Below the pieces are notes generated by a model that was not told where the DNA came from, did no database searches, and saw nothing but the letters and a program-made list of their open reading frames with translations. A stretch of DNA of 28,959 nt from UBA6902 sp964393845. Its GTDB lineage: Bacteria > Nitrospirota > Thermodesulfovibrionia > UBA6902. Shown here one piece after another: positions 7,770 through 15,616 of the stretch. Within the stretch, counting starts at the first letter, position 1; every line of letters starts with the position of its first letter. Made by a program: the position numbers and the translations under genes. The stretch covers positions 1-28,959 of the forward strand of contig CAYMUX010000031.1 in assembly GCA_964393845.1 (NCBI GenBank). Direction: 5' to 3'.

Positions 7770-10700
7770 ATGAACCTTGACATCACAAGAGTCCGTAATC
7801 TTCTGCAGGAATTCGATTTTAAATCAATCTTCATAGAAGAGTTGGGCTGGTCACAGCCTGTAGGGGCACGGCGCGCCGTGCCCCTACAAGACGACGGTAA
7901 TGAATATGATATCCAGCAGGTGGCTCAACTGTCCGGGGTTATTGTTTTCGAGATTAAGCCGAAAGACGGCAGAATTCCTGATGCAAAGAAAAGAGCTGCC
8001 ATCCACAAGGAAATATCAAAGCATCATCATGAAAATCTCCTGATCTTTGTAGACGGTGTGCGAACTCAAAGCCTCTGGTACTGGGTAAAGCGCGAGAACA
8101 AAAAAATCTTTCCCCGCGATCATCTGTATGTTAAAGGCCAGCCCGGAGATCTCTTCATGAGCAAGCTCGGCTCTATGGTCGTTGATATCAGCGAGCTTGA
8201 TGAAGCTGGAAATATTCCGGTCACGGAAGTGGCAGGCCGCCTTAAGGATGCCCTTGATATTGAGCGCGTTACAAAGAAGTTCTATCGTGAATATGCTGAT
8301 GAGCGCATCCATTTTACTGAACTTATCAAGGGCATAGACGATGACCATGACCGCCGCTGGTATGCTTCGATCCTTCTCAACCGTCTCATGTTCATCTACT
8401 TCCTCCAGCAAAAATATTTCCTCGACAATGGAAATATCAACTATCTTCAGAACAAGCTCTCTGATACAAAACAGAAACATGGCAATAACAAATATTACGA
8501 TGTCTTCCTGAAAGCCCTCTTCTTTGAAGGATTCGCCAAGCCCGAAAAGGAGCGCAGCCCTGAGGCAAGGGAGCTGTTGGGTGAGATCAAGTACCTGAAC
8601 GGCGGGCTCTTCCTGCCGCATAGGATTGAAAGCGATTACAAAAATATTCGTATGCCTGATAAAGCCTTTGAGAACATATTTCAACTCTTTGGCCGCTACT
8701 CGTGGAACCTGAATGACATCCCCGGCGGAAGGGACGATGAAATCAACCCTGATGTCCTCGGCTACATCTTTGAGAAATACATCAACCAGAAGGCCTTCGG
8801 CGCATACTATACCCGGCCTGAGATTACGGAATATCTCTGTGAGCACACAGTTTACAAGCTGATACTGGACAAGATAAATACTCCCGGCATCCCCGGAGTT
8901 CTTAAGCCCTGCAATTTTGATTCAATCGCTGAGCTTCTTCTTAACCTTGATGCTGCACTCTGCCGTGAACTATTGATGGACATTCTGCCTTCACTTAGCC
9001 TTCTTGATCCAGCCTGCGGTTCAGGGGCTTTCCTCGTTGCGGCAATGAAGACACTCATAAACCTCTACTCTGCGATTATCGGGAAGATAGAGTTCGTAAA
9101 TGACCGAAATCTGACAGACTGGCTGAAAAAGGCAAAAGTCGAGCATAAATCCATCTCATATTTCATAAAGAAGACCATCATCACAGATAATCTGTTTGGC
9201 GTTGATATTATGGAAGAGGCGGCGGAGATCGCGAAGCTCCGCCTTTTTCTTGCGCTTGTCGCCTCAGCCCGAAGTGTGGACGAGCTGGAGCCACTGCCGA
9301 ATATTGATTTCAATATCCTCGTGGGCAATTCACTGATCGGACTCATGTACGTCAATGACGCAGACTATGAAGACCGCACAAAGCAGGGCAATCTCTTTCG
9401 CAAGAGTTACAAGGAAGTGCTTGCCGAGAAGAACCGCCTGATTGATAACTACCGGCATACAGCCTCGTACGCGACAGACCTGAGAAGCCTGCGGGACAAT
9501 ATTGATGAGAAGAAAGCCGAAGCGCGGGATACGCTGAATGATATATTGCTTGCTGAATTTAAAAACCTCGGCATCAAGTTTGAAGAAGCAACGTGGGACA
9601 CCGCGAAGAATAAAGAGGGTAAATCAAAGAAACGTCCTCTTGCAATCAAAGACATTGAAATCCTTACCCCTTTTCATTGGGGATATGAATTTGACGAGAT
9701 AATCAACAAGCGCGGCGGCTTCGACGCGATCATAACCAATCCACCATGGGAAATCTTCAAGCCACAGGCAAAGGAGTTCTTTTCCGAACATTCCGATTTA
9801 GTTACAAAGAATAAGATGACAATCAAGGAGTTTGAAAAAGAACAAACAAAGTTAATGAAGAATGCTGAAATCCGTGATGCATGGATCGAGTACCAGAGCC
9901 GCTTCCCTCATGTGAGCCAGTATTTCCGAAGCTCACAGCAATACAAAAATCAGATAGCCGTCATCAACGGCAAGAAGGCAGGCACGGATATAAATCTCTA
10001 CAAGCTCTTCGTTGAGCAGTGTTTTAATCTCTTGCGTTCAGGCGGTGAATGCGGCATCGTGATACCGAGCGGAATTTATACGGATTTGGGGACCAAGCAG
10101 TTGCGCGAGATGTTTTTTAACGAAACAGAGGTCACCGGACTGTTCTGTTTTGAAAACCGGAAAGATATCTTTGAAGGGGTTGATTGCCGTTTCAAGTTCG
10201 TTGTCCTCACTTACAAAAAAGGCGGCAGGACAGAGAAGTTCCCGGCAGCCTTTATGCGGCATGAGGTGTCGGAGCTTGAGAGGTTTCCAAAAGAAGGGGC
10301 AATAGATATTCCGATTGATTTGATCCGGCGGACATCGCCTGATTCACTGTCGGTGATGGAGTTGAAAAACGATATGGACATCGCAATCGTCGAAAAGATA
10401 CTGAAGTTTCCTTTACTCAGAGAAAAGATTGATGGCGTATGGAACCTTGTCCTCTGCAATGAGTTTCATATGACCAATGACAGCCATTTGTTCAAGATAG
10501 AGAAGGGCAATGGAAGGCTGCCGCTTTATGAAGGAAAAATGATACATCAATTTTCGCATGTTTGGGGTGACGCGAAATATTGGGTCAATGAGAAAGAAGC
10601 ACGTAAAGAGCTTCTTGGAAAAAACAACAAGGACATAGGGCAACTTCTTGAATATCAAAAGTATCGTTTGGCTTTTCGAGAAATTGCATCAAACACTAAT

Positions 10701-11204
10701 GAAAGAGGAATGATATCGGCAATATTACCGAAGAACGTATTCGCTAATCACAAATTGATGCTTAGCAGTTCAAAAACTGATATCTCCAATACTTGCCTTT
10801 TGTATGTTTGTGCTGCCCTGAACAGCTTTACTTTTGACTTTGTAGTGAGGCAGAGAACAACGACAACAATTTCAATGTTCACCTTTTACCAGTTGGCACT
10901 TCCCCGTCTCACCGAAAAAGACCCGGCCTTCAAACCGATTGTAGAACGCGCCGCCCGTCTCATCTGCACCACGCCTGAATTCGATGACCTTGCAAAGGAG
11001 GTAGGGGCACGGCGCGCCGTGCCCCTACAAGACGCTGACCGCGCTCGTCTCCGCGCAGAACTGGATGGCATCATTGCCCATCTGTACGGCTTGACGGAGG
11101 AGGAGTTTGCGTATATTCTAACAACATTCCCTATTGTCCCGGCGGCAACAAAAGAAGCTGCGTTGCAGGCGTATAAGGACGTGGGGAAAGGTGCGATAAA
11201 ATGA
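7770..11204 (+). CDS. Large Eco57I-type adenine-specific DNA methyltransferase (DrmMI/PglX-like)
   Basis: This 1144-residue class I N6-adenine methyltransferase carries the family marker F-G-A-Y-Y-T-R-P-E-I-T (343-353), SAM-binding motif I L-D-P-A-C-G-S-G-A-F (412-421) and catalytic motif IV N657-P-P-W660. A long C-terminal region, including S-M-F-T-F-Y-Q-L-A-L-P-R-L, probably recognises the target. The first 340 residues hold a region with E61-I-K63 and L-L-I-F-V-D-G, weakly suggestive of a nuclease fold but not provable by eye. Two identical palindromic elements add residues 31-40 and 1078-1087. It follows the PLD-helicase gene, which suggests a self/non-self mark read by the helicase-nuclease. 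The ATG start has no clear ribosome site. Alternatives are a BREX PglX-like or type IIG enzyme, but no other BREX gene is visible. Confidence 0.9.
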   Translation: MNLDITRVRNLLQEFDFKSIFIEELGWSQPVGARRAVPLQDDGNEYDIQQVAQLSGVIVFEIKPKDGRIPDAKKRAAIHKEISKHHHENLLIFVDGVRTQSLWYWVKRENKKIFPRDHLYVKGQPGDLFMSKLGSMVVDISELDEAGNIPVTEVAGRLKDALDIERVTKKFYREYADERIHFTELIKGIDDDHDRRWYASILLNRLMFIYFLQQKYFLDNGNINYLQNKLSDTKQKHGNNKYYDVFLKALFFEGFAKPEKERSPEARELLGEIKYLNGGLFLPHRIESDYKNIRMPDKAFENIFQLFGRYSWNLNDIPGGRDDEINPDVLGYIFEKYINQKAFGAYYTRPEITEYLCEHTVYKLILDKINTPGIPGVLKPCNFDSIAELLLNLDAALCRELLMDILPSLSLLDPACGSGAFLVAAMKTLINLYSAIIGKIEFVNDRNLTDWLKKAKVEHKSISYFIKKTIITDNLFGVDIMEEAAEIAKLRLFLALVASARSVDELEPLPNIDFNILVGNSLIGLMYVNDADYEDRTKQGNLFRKSYKEVLAEKNRLIDNYRHTASYATDLRSLRDNIDEKKAEARDTLNDILLAEFKNLGIKFEEATWDTAKNKEGKSKKRPLAIKDIEILTPFHWGYEFDEIINKRGGFDAIITNPPWEIFKPQAKEFFSEHSDLVTKNKMTIKEFEKEQTKLMKNAEIRDAWIEYQSRFPHVSQYFRSSQQYKNQIAVINGKKAGTDINLYKLFVEQCFNLLRSGGECGIVIPSGIYTDLGTKQLREMFFNETEVTGLFCFENRKDIFEGVDCRFKFVVLTYKKGGRTEKFPAAFMRHEVSELERFPKEGAIDIPIDLIRRTSPDSLSVMELKNDMDIAIVEKILKFPLLREKIDGVWNLVLCNEFHMTNDSHLFKIEKGNGRLPLYEGKMIHQFSHVWGDAKYWVNEKEARKELLGKNNKDIGQLLEYQKYRLAFREIASNTNERGMISAILPKNVFANHKLMLSSSKTDISNTCLLYVCAALNSFTFDFVVRQRTTTTISMFTFYQLALPRLTEKDPAFKPIVERAARLICTTPEFDDLAKEVGARRAVPLQDADRARLRAELDGIIAHLYGLTEEEFAYILTTFPIVPAATKEAALQAYKDVGKGAIK
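7860..7887. repeat. Palindromic element inside the methyltransferase gene (N-terminal copy)
   Basis: This is a perfect 28-bp palindrome with core ACGGCGCGCCGT. It adds codons 31-40 (V-G-A-R-R-A-V-P-L-Q) in frame and is identical to the copy at 11001-11028. Confidence 0.9.
11001..11028. repeat. Palindromic element inside the methyltransferase gene (C-terminal copy)
   Basis: It is identical to 7860-7887 and encodes the same ten residues in frame at 1078-1087. Two identical copies in one gene suggest recent spread or gene conversion. Confidence 0.9.
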
Positions 11205-11249
11205 ATGAGACATCAAATACTGCATGGGGCGGGACAGTGAGGGGGAAGG

Positions 11250-11498
11250 TTGAAATATAAAATTGAGTTTAAACTGAGCGCTGTAAAAGACTTGAAGTCT
11301 ATTGCTCCTGATGAGCACAGAAGAATTATTGAAAAAATTGAGGCAATGCAGAATGACCTGACAGGTGATATCAAACGGTTAACCAATTATACCCCTGAAT
11401 ACCGGTTGCGAGTTGGGAACTACAGGGTGTTATTTGAAGTTGAAGGGGGAAACGTGGTAGTTTATCGTATAAAGCATAGAAAGGACGCTTACAAATGA
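11250..11498 (+). CDS. RelE/ParE-family toxin
   Basis: The 82-residue protein has the RelE/ParE outline: M-K-Y-K-I-E-F at the start, a helical hairpin with D-L-K-S-I and I-I-E-K-I, and a C-terminal sheet Y-R-L-R-V-G-N-Y-R-V-L-F-E-V ending V-V-Y-R-I-K-H-R-K-D-A-Y. RelE members cleave mRNA on the ribosome, and the conserved basic C-terminal residues are present. The start is TTG (11250-11252) with GGGGGAAGG directly upstream. The antitoxin gene follows after 12 bases, so the order is toxin first. The pair sits 45 bases after the methyltransferase gene and may stabilise the neighbouring defence module. Confidence 0.85.
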   Translation: MKYKIEFKLSAVKDLKSIAPDEHRRIIEKIEAMQNDLTGDIKRLTNYTPEYRLRVGNYRVLFEVEGGNVVVYRIKHRKDAYK

Positions 11499-11510
11499 AA
11501 GGAGAAAGCA

Positions 11511-11711
11511 ATGCTGACACTTCATCCTGAATTTTTAACTAAAGAAGGCAAAAAGGAATTTGTTGTTTTGCCATATGAAGAATTTCTTGTCTTGCAGGAA
11601 TTAATTGAAGATGCTGAAGACGTTCTTGATCTTCGTGCAGCCAAACATGAAGAAAAGGACAAGCCTTCAGTGTCTCTTGATGATGTAAAAAAAGAACTCG
11701 GATTAACATAG
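11511..11711 (+). CDS. Phd/YefM-like or RelB-like antitoxin
   Basis: The 66-residue acidic protein begins M-L-T-L-H-P-E-F-L and contains V-L-P-Y-E-E-F-L-V-L-Q-E-L-I-E-D-A-E-D-V-L. It then has a charged helix and ends S-L-D-D-V-K-K-E-L-G-L. That layout (short beta start, P-x-E-E-(F/Y) helix, tail that wraps the toxin) is common in antitoxins paired with RelE toxins. A strong ribosome site (AAAGGAG) lies seven bases before the ATG. Its stop overlaps the GTG of the next ORF by one base. Confidence 0.75.
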   Translation: MLTLHPEFLTKEGKKEFVVLPYEEFLVLQELIEDAEDVLDLRAAKHEEKDKPSVSLDDVKKELGLT

Positions 11712-11983
11712 TGCCGGAGATTATCAGGCTTGATAAATGTTCCGACAATTATTCCACAATACTATCACAATTTTTATGGAAAAAAGCGCCTAACACACTC
11801 ACTGTTATTGGTAATTCCGACTTCAGCTCTTCAAAATGCCCCGGCGGCATTATTCTAAAAACTTATGACTTGGTGAAACAAAGCCGGGAAACCGGTGTTA
11901 CAGTTAACAGCGGCTTCCATTCTGCTTTAGAGCGCCTCAGTCCACCCATTTCAATTGCCTTACAAAATCCCTGTTCTCAATGA
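11711..11983 (+). pseudogene. Truncated DprA-like (Rossmann) ORF
   Basis: GTG 11711 overlaps the antitoxin stop TAG by one base, so the ORF looks translationally coupled to the toxin-antitoxin pair. Residues 28-75 (A-P-N-T-L-T-V-I-G-N, then G-V-T-V-N-S-G-F-H-S-A-L-E-R) resemble the start of a DprA/LOG-type nucleotide-binding fold, where a v-v-S-G-x-A-x-G-x-D-x-x-a-h motif is typical. The match then stops. The last 15 codons run antisense into the 3' end of the epimerase gene, so the ORF is probably a gene cut off by a rearrangement near 11930. The DprA assignment is tentative. Confidence 0.4.
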
Positions 11984-12944
11984 ACCACTTGACCGTTTTC
12001 TCAATACCCTCTTCAAGCGGCATCGTAGGTTTCCATCCCAGTACTTTTTTGGCCTTATCTATATTTGCCCATGTTGCGGTAACATCGGCAGGGTGCAGTT
12101 TGTATCTCTTGATCTTTGCCTTCTTGCCGAGAAATTTCTCCAGCAGGCCTATTACATAGTTTAGTTTAACGGGATGATCACCACCGAGGTTGAATATCTC
12201 AAAGCCGGCAGGCTGTAACGATCTTATAGTGCCGTCGGCGATGTCATCGATATAAGTAAAATCCCTTGTTTGACTTCCGTCGCCATATAGCGGAATCGGC
12301 TTGCCCGTATCCATGCTCCTGAGAAATTTGAAAATGCTCATGTCCGGTCTGCCGGCAGGACCGTAGACGGTAAAGTATCTAAGTATGCTTATGTCGGTTT
12401 TGTACAGATAGTGGTAAGCGTGACATATTGCTTCAGCGCCTTTCTTGGTTGCAGAGTATGGGGCCAAAGGGGTGTCTGTTATCGAGGTTTCTTTAAATGG
12501 CATGTCCAGTGAGGCATAAAGACTTGACGTGGAGGCAAGAACGAATTTCTTTACCTTGTGGTCCTTGCAGCATTCAAGCAGGTTCAGTGTCCCTTTTGTG
12601 TTCGTATCGAGATAAACCCATGGATCTTGCACTGATGCCCTTACGCCGGCCCGTGCAGCCAGATTGATGACTGCATCGATTTTTTCTCCCTGAAAAACTT
12701 TTTTCAGTCTCTTAAAGTTACCTATATCAACCTTATAAAAACTGAAGCCGGGGTATGCCTTTAATGATTTCAGCCTCCACCTTTTCAGAGATGGGTCATA
12801 ATAATTGTTAATATTGTCGATGCCGACTACGTTTTTATTCATTTCAAGCAGTTGCTGCGATACCTTCCAGCCGATAAATCCGGCGCAACCGGTCACAAGG
12901 ATGGTTTTTCCATGGAAATTATTTTTTGATGATTTATGTTTCAT
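11937..12944 (-). CDS. UDP-glucuronate 4-epimerase-like NAD-dependent epimerase
   Basis: This 335-residue extended short-chain dehydrogenase probably supplies a nucleotide sugar (UDP-galacturonate from UDP-glucuronate) for the neighbouring envelope locus. Residues 17-25 (V-T-G-C-A-G-F-I-G) form the NAD-binding loop. V-I-N-L-A-A-R-A-G-V-R-A-S-V follows at 93-105, the catalytic serine region is A-S-T-S-S (137-141), and Y163-S-A-T-K167 is the catalytic Tyr/Lys pair. F-T-Y-I-D-D-I-A-D-G is typical of the UDP-glucuronate epimerase group. AGGGG lies upstream of the ATG as ribosome site. It is transcribed away from the msbA operon. Other nucleotide-sugar epimerases cannot be excluded. Confidence 0.85.
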   Translation of the reverse strand: MKHKSSKNNFHGKTILVTGCAGFIGWKVSQQLLEMNKNVVGIDNINNYYDPSLKRWRLKSLKAYPGFSFYKVDIGNFKRLKKVFQGEKIDAVINLAARAGVRASVQDPWVYLDTNTKGTLNLLECCKDHKVKKFVLASTSSLYASLDMPFKETSITDTPLAPYSATKKGAEAICHAYHYLYKTDISILRYFTVYGPAGRPDMSIFKFLRSMDTGKPIPLYGDGSQTRDFTYIDDIADGTIRSLQPAGFEIFNLGGDHPVKLNYVIGLLEKFLGKKAKIKRYKLHPADVTATWANIDKAKKVLGWKPTMPLEEGIEKTVKWFIENRDFVRQLKWVD

Positions 12945-12957
12945 TTAAGACCCCTTT

Positions 12958-12984
12958 TTGATAAAAGATATAGTTTGATATAAT
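12958..12984 (+). promoter_or_regulatory. Candidate promoter in the epimerase/msbA divergent region
   Basis: TTGATA (12958-12963) and TATAAT (12979-12984) face the msbA operon with a 15-bp spacer. The shifted hexamer TTTTTG (12955-12960) gives 18 bp. A transcript from here would carry a roughly 90-base leader. Confidence 0.35.
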
Positions 12985-13068
12985 ACAGCAAAAAAACAGT
13001 CAAAGACAACAATAGGGAGGGAAACTTCTCATCTTCTGCCCCTCTATGTTCTCTGAGATTAACTTAGG

Positions 13069-13074
13069 TATACT
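13069..13074 (+). promoter_or_regulatory. Possible -10 box (TATACT) placed for a leaderless msbA transcript
   Basis: TATACT ends seven bases before ATG 13081 and no Shine-Dalgarno lies between them. No -35 of note is seen. Same geometry as at 3188-3203. Confidence 0.3.
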
Positions 13075-13080
13075 ATAACG

Positions 13081-14796
13081 ATGCAAATTATCAGAAGGAT
13101 AATCAGTATTACGAAACCCTACTGGCGGAGAGTTGCCGGAGGCATATTTCTTAGCCTCCTGGTCTCCGGGACAACCGCGGCCATTGCGTGGTTTGTCAAA
13201 CCCGCGCTTGATGAAGTATTTGTTAAGGGGAAATACGAATACATGAAGTTTATCCCGGCCGGTATTGTCCTGATGTTCACTCTCAGAGGTATCCTGAATT
13301 TCGGACAGGCATATTTAATGAAGTCTTCGGGCATGAAGCTTGTGAGGGAGACAAGGAACAGGCTGTACAATCATATTGTTTGTCTGCCGCTTGCTTTTTT
13401 CCATAAGGAATCTTCAGGTGTGATTATATCCAGGACAATCAATGATGTGGAAAGACTGGAAGGTATATTTTCGGACGTTATCGCAGCCGTGATTGTTGAA
13501 ACCCCTACTGTTGTCTTCCTGCTGGGGGTCGCATTTTACAGGAGATGGGATTTAACGCTCTTGATCCTGGCGCTGCTGCCCCTCCTCGGTTACAGTGCGA
13601 AAAAATTCGGCAAAAAGGTGAAGGCGAAGCGAAAAGAGGCGCAGAAAAAACTTTCATTACTGACGCATAAGATCGGCGAGACAATCCTCGGCGCCAGGGT
13701 AATCAAGGTCTTTAACCGTGAAAATATGGTAAGCGAAAGGTTTAAAAAGGAGAGTGAAAGATACTACCGGGAGATATTGAGATTGATCAGGATCAAGGAA
13801 TTTACAAAATTAATCATTGATATCACAACGGGAGTCGGCATAGCAATCGCGGTATTATACGGGGCCCACCTGATTGCCGGAAATATTATCACCCCCGGAG
13901 ACCTTGCCTCCATTATTGTTGCTGTTTACATGATATTCTCACCCGTGAAAAAGATCGGAGAGGCTTACAACGCATTGCAGGAGACCAGGGCGTCGCTGGA
14001 AAGGATTGATACATTATTTGACGCGGCAGAGGAGAAGTCAGGGACCACTAAAATAGACGGGTTCAGAAAGGCTGTCTCATTTAAAAATGTGTCCTTTGCA
14101 TATCCGGGCAGTGATTCATTGGTGTTAAAAAATATAAACCTTAATATAAACAACGGCGAGATTATAGCCGTCGTGGGAAGGAGCGGTGTCGGGAAATCAA
14201 CCCTGGTTGATTTGATTCCGGGATTCATCAAACCTTCAAGCGGTACACTTACTATTGACGGGTTGAATATGAATGAGCTGGAGCTGCAGTCACTCAGAGA
14301 GCTGATAGGCATCGTAAGCCAGGACGTTATCCTCTTTAATGACACGATCAAAGAAAATATAGCCTTCGGGAGAAAAGGGGCGACCGAAAGCGAGATCGTT
14401 GAAGCCGCGAAACTTGCATATGCGGATGAATTCATAACGGGACTGCCGGAGAAGTACGAAACCGAGTTGGGTGAAAGAGGGCTTAATCTGTCAGGGGGAC
14501 AAAGGCAGAGAATAGCTATTGCAAGGGCAATACTGAAGAATCCGCCGATATTGATCCTTGATGAAGCGACCTCTTCGCTTGATTCCGTCTCTGAGGCGAT
14601 AGTGCAAAAGGCGCTCGAAAAATTAATGAAAGGAAGAACTACTATTGTAATTGCGCACAGACTTTCGACAATTAAGAATGCAGACAGGATAGTGATTCTT
14701 GATAAAGGCGGTATAACCGGTATCGGCACTCATGACCAGCTTATTTTAGAAAATGATACTTATATGAAGCTTTATAATGCATTTTCGTTCACGTAA
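13081..14796 (+). CDS. msbA: MsbA-like ABC exporter (lipid A / lipid-linked glycan flippase)
   Basis: This 571-residue half-transporter has about six transmembrane helices (roughly residues 15-310) followed by one ATPase domain, the MsbA layout and length. The ATPase shows Walker A G366-R-S-G-V-G-K372-S, Q-loop V-S-Q-D-V, signature L-S471-G-G-Q-R-Q, Walker B I-L-I-L-D494-E495 and the H-loop A-H-R-L-S-T. As a homodimer in the inner membrane it would flip lipid A-core to the outer leaflet. Its position at the head of a run of LPS-type sugar genes supports this. It starts at ATG 13081, the first residue of the membrane domain. Other lipid or peptide exporters share these motifs, so the substrate is inferred from context. 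Confidence 0.85.
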   Translation: MQIIRRIISITKPYWRRVAGGIFLSLLVSGTTAAIAWFVKPALDEVFVKGKYEYMKFIPAGIVLMFTLRGILNFGQAYLMKSSGMKLVRETRNRLYNHIVCLPLAFFHKESSGVIISRTINDVERLEGIFSDVIAAVIVETPTVVFLLGVAFYRRWDLTLLILALLPLLGYSAKKFGKKVKAKRKEAQKKLSLLTHKIGETILGARVIKVFNRENMVSERFKKESERYYREILRLIRIKEFTKLIIDITTGVGIAIAVLYGAHLIAGNIITPGDLASIIVAVYMIFSPVKKIGEAYNALQETRASLERIDTLFDAAEEKSGTTKIDGFRKAVSFKNVSFAYPGSDSLVLKNINLNINNGEIIAVVGRSGVGKSTLVDLIPGFIKPSSGTLTIDGLNMNELELQSLRELIGIVSQDVILFNDTIKENIAFGRKGATESEIVEAAKLAYADEFITGLPEKYETELGERGLNLSGGQRQRIAIARAILKNPPILILDEATSSLDSVSEAIVQKALEKLMKGRTTIVIAHRLSTIKNADRIVILDKGGITGIGTHDQLILENDTYMKLYNAFSFT

Positions 14797-14869
14797 CCCC
14801 AAATAATGCAGACATTTGTTTAAGAATTTCGTAAATGCTTTTTTACTGAAAAATAATTGGGAGGCTTAA

Positions 14870-15616
14870 ATGGCGTTAAGGGAGGAGTTTGTAAAATCAG
14901 GGAATTGGCTTTTTAGATTGCGAAGTTATTTCCCTCTGATTATTATTCCGCTTCTGCTGATCGCACTGAGGGATTCAAAATATCTGGAGCGGGAGGTAGG
15001 AATGACCTATGGCTGTCTTTGGGAGGGATTTTGCGCAGTATTGTCTTTTACAGGATTATTAATCCGTTGTATGGTGATTGGATATGCGCCTAAAAGAACG
15101 TCCGGAAGAAATACGGAACATCAGAAGGCCGAAACGCTGAATACAACAGGATTGTATTCAGTTGTAAGGCATCCGCTCTACCTCGGGAATTTTTTTATCT
15201 TTTTGGGAATGGTCTGGTTTGTCCAGGTGGTCTGGTTTGCCATATTCGCGGTCCTGTCTTTCTGGCTGTACTATGAAAGGATAATGTTTGCTGAAGAAGA
15301 GTTTTTGAGAGGAAAATTCGACGGGGCATTTTTGGAGTGGTCGGAGAAAACACCGGCCTTTTGGCCGAGATTCAGGAACTGGCAGCAGCCGGCCTTAACC
15401 TTTTCATTTAAAAATATCCTTAAAAGAGAATACACAGGTTTTTTTCTGATAATCGCTTCATTTACCCTGTTGGATATGGCTGGAGATATATTTACAAAGG
15501 GCAGGCTGAAGCTGGATCCGGTATGGTCGATTTTATTTATAATCGGTCTTACCGTATATGTGGTACTAAGGACGTTAAGAACGAAAACGAAGATATTACA
15601 TGTTGAAGGCAGATGA
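14870..15616 (+). CDS. ICMT-like membrane methyltransferase
   Basis: The 248-residue multi-pass protein carries the isoprenylcysteine carboxyl methyltransferase/PEMT core: T-G-L-Y-S-V-V-R100-H101-P102-L-Y-L-G-N, which binds SAM, and the later E-E-E-F-L-R-G-K-F segment. About four helices precede or surround the core. Two further hydrophobic helices after residue 190 (F-F-L-I-I-A-S-F-T-L-L and I-L-F-I-I-G-L) extend beyond the usual domain. A strong GGGAGG ribosome site precedes the ATG. It lies between the flippase and deacetylase genes. Leptospira LmtA, an ICMT relative, methylates the lipid A 1-phosphate, so an equivalent role here is a reasonable but unproven guess. The last bases overlap the next start (ATGA). 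Confidence 0.8.
   Translation: MALREEFVKSGNWLFRLRSYFPLIIIPLLLIALRDSKYLEREVGMTYGCLWEGFCAVLSFTGLLIRCMVIGYAPKRTSGRNTEHQKAETLNTTGLYSVVRHPLYLGNFFIFLGMVWFVQVVWFAIFAVLSFWLYYERIMFAEEEFLRGKFDGAFLEWSEKTPAFWPRFRNWQQPALTFSFKNILKREYTGFFLIIASFTLLDMAGDIFTKGRLKLDPVWSILFIIGLTVYVVLRTLRTKTKILHVEGR

Noticed and set aside
8016..8846. 276-codon open frame antisense to the methyltransferase
   Set aside because: The opposite strand encodes a well-motifed methyltransferase, and the antisense translation shows no recognisable domain or ribosome site.
11201..11260. 19-codon ORF starting ATGA over the methyltransferase stop
   Set aside because: It could be translated by coupling, but it is too short to judge, has no recognisable sequence and overlaps the RelE toxin start.
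13965..14729. 254-codon open frame antisense to the ABC transporter
   Set aside because: It mirrors the ATPase coding region with serine- and isoleucine-rich translation, typical of a shadow frame.
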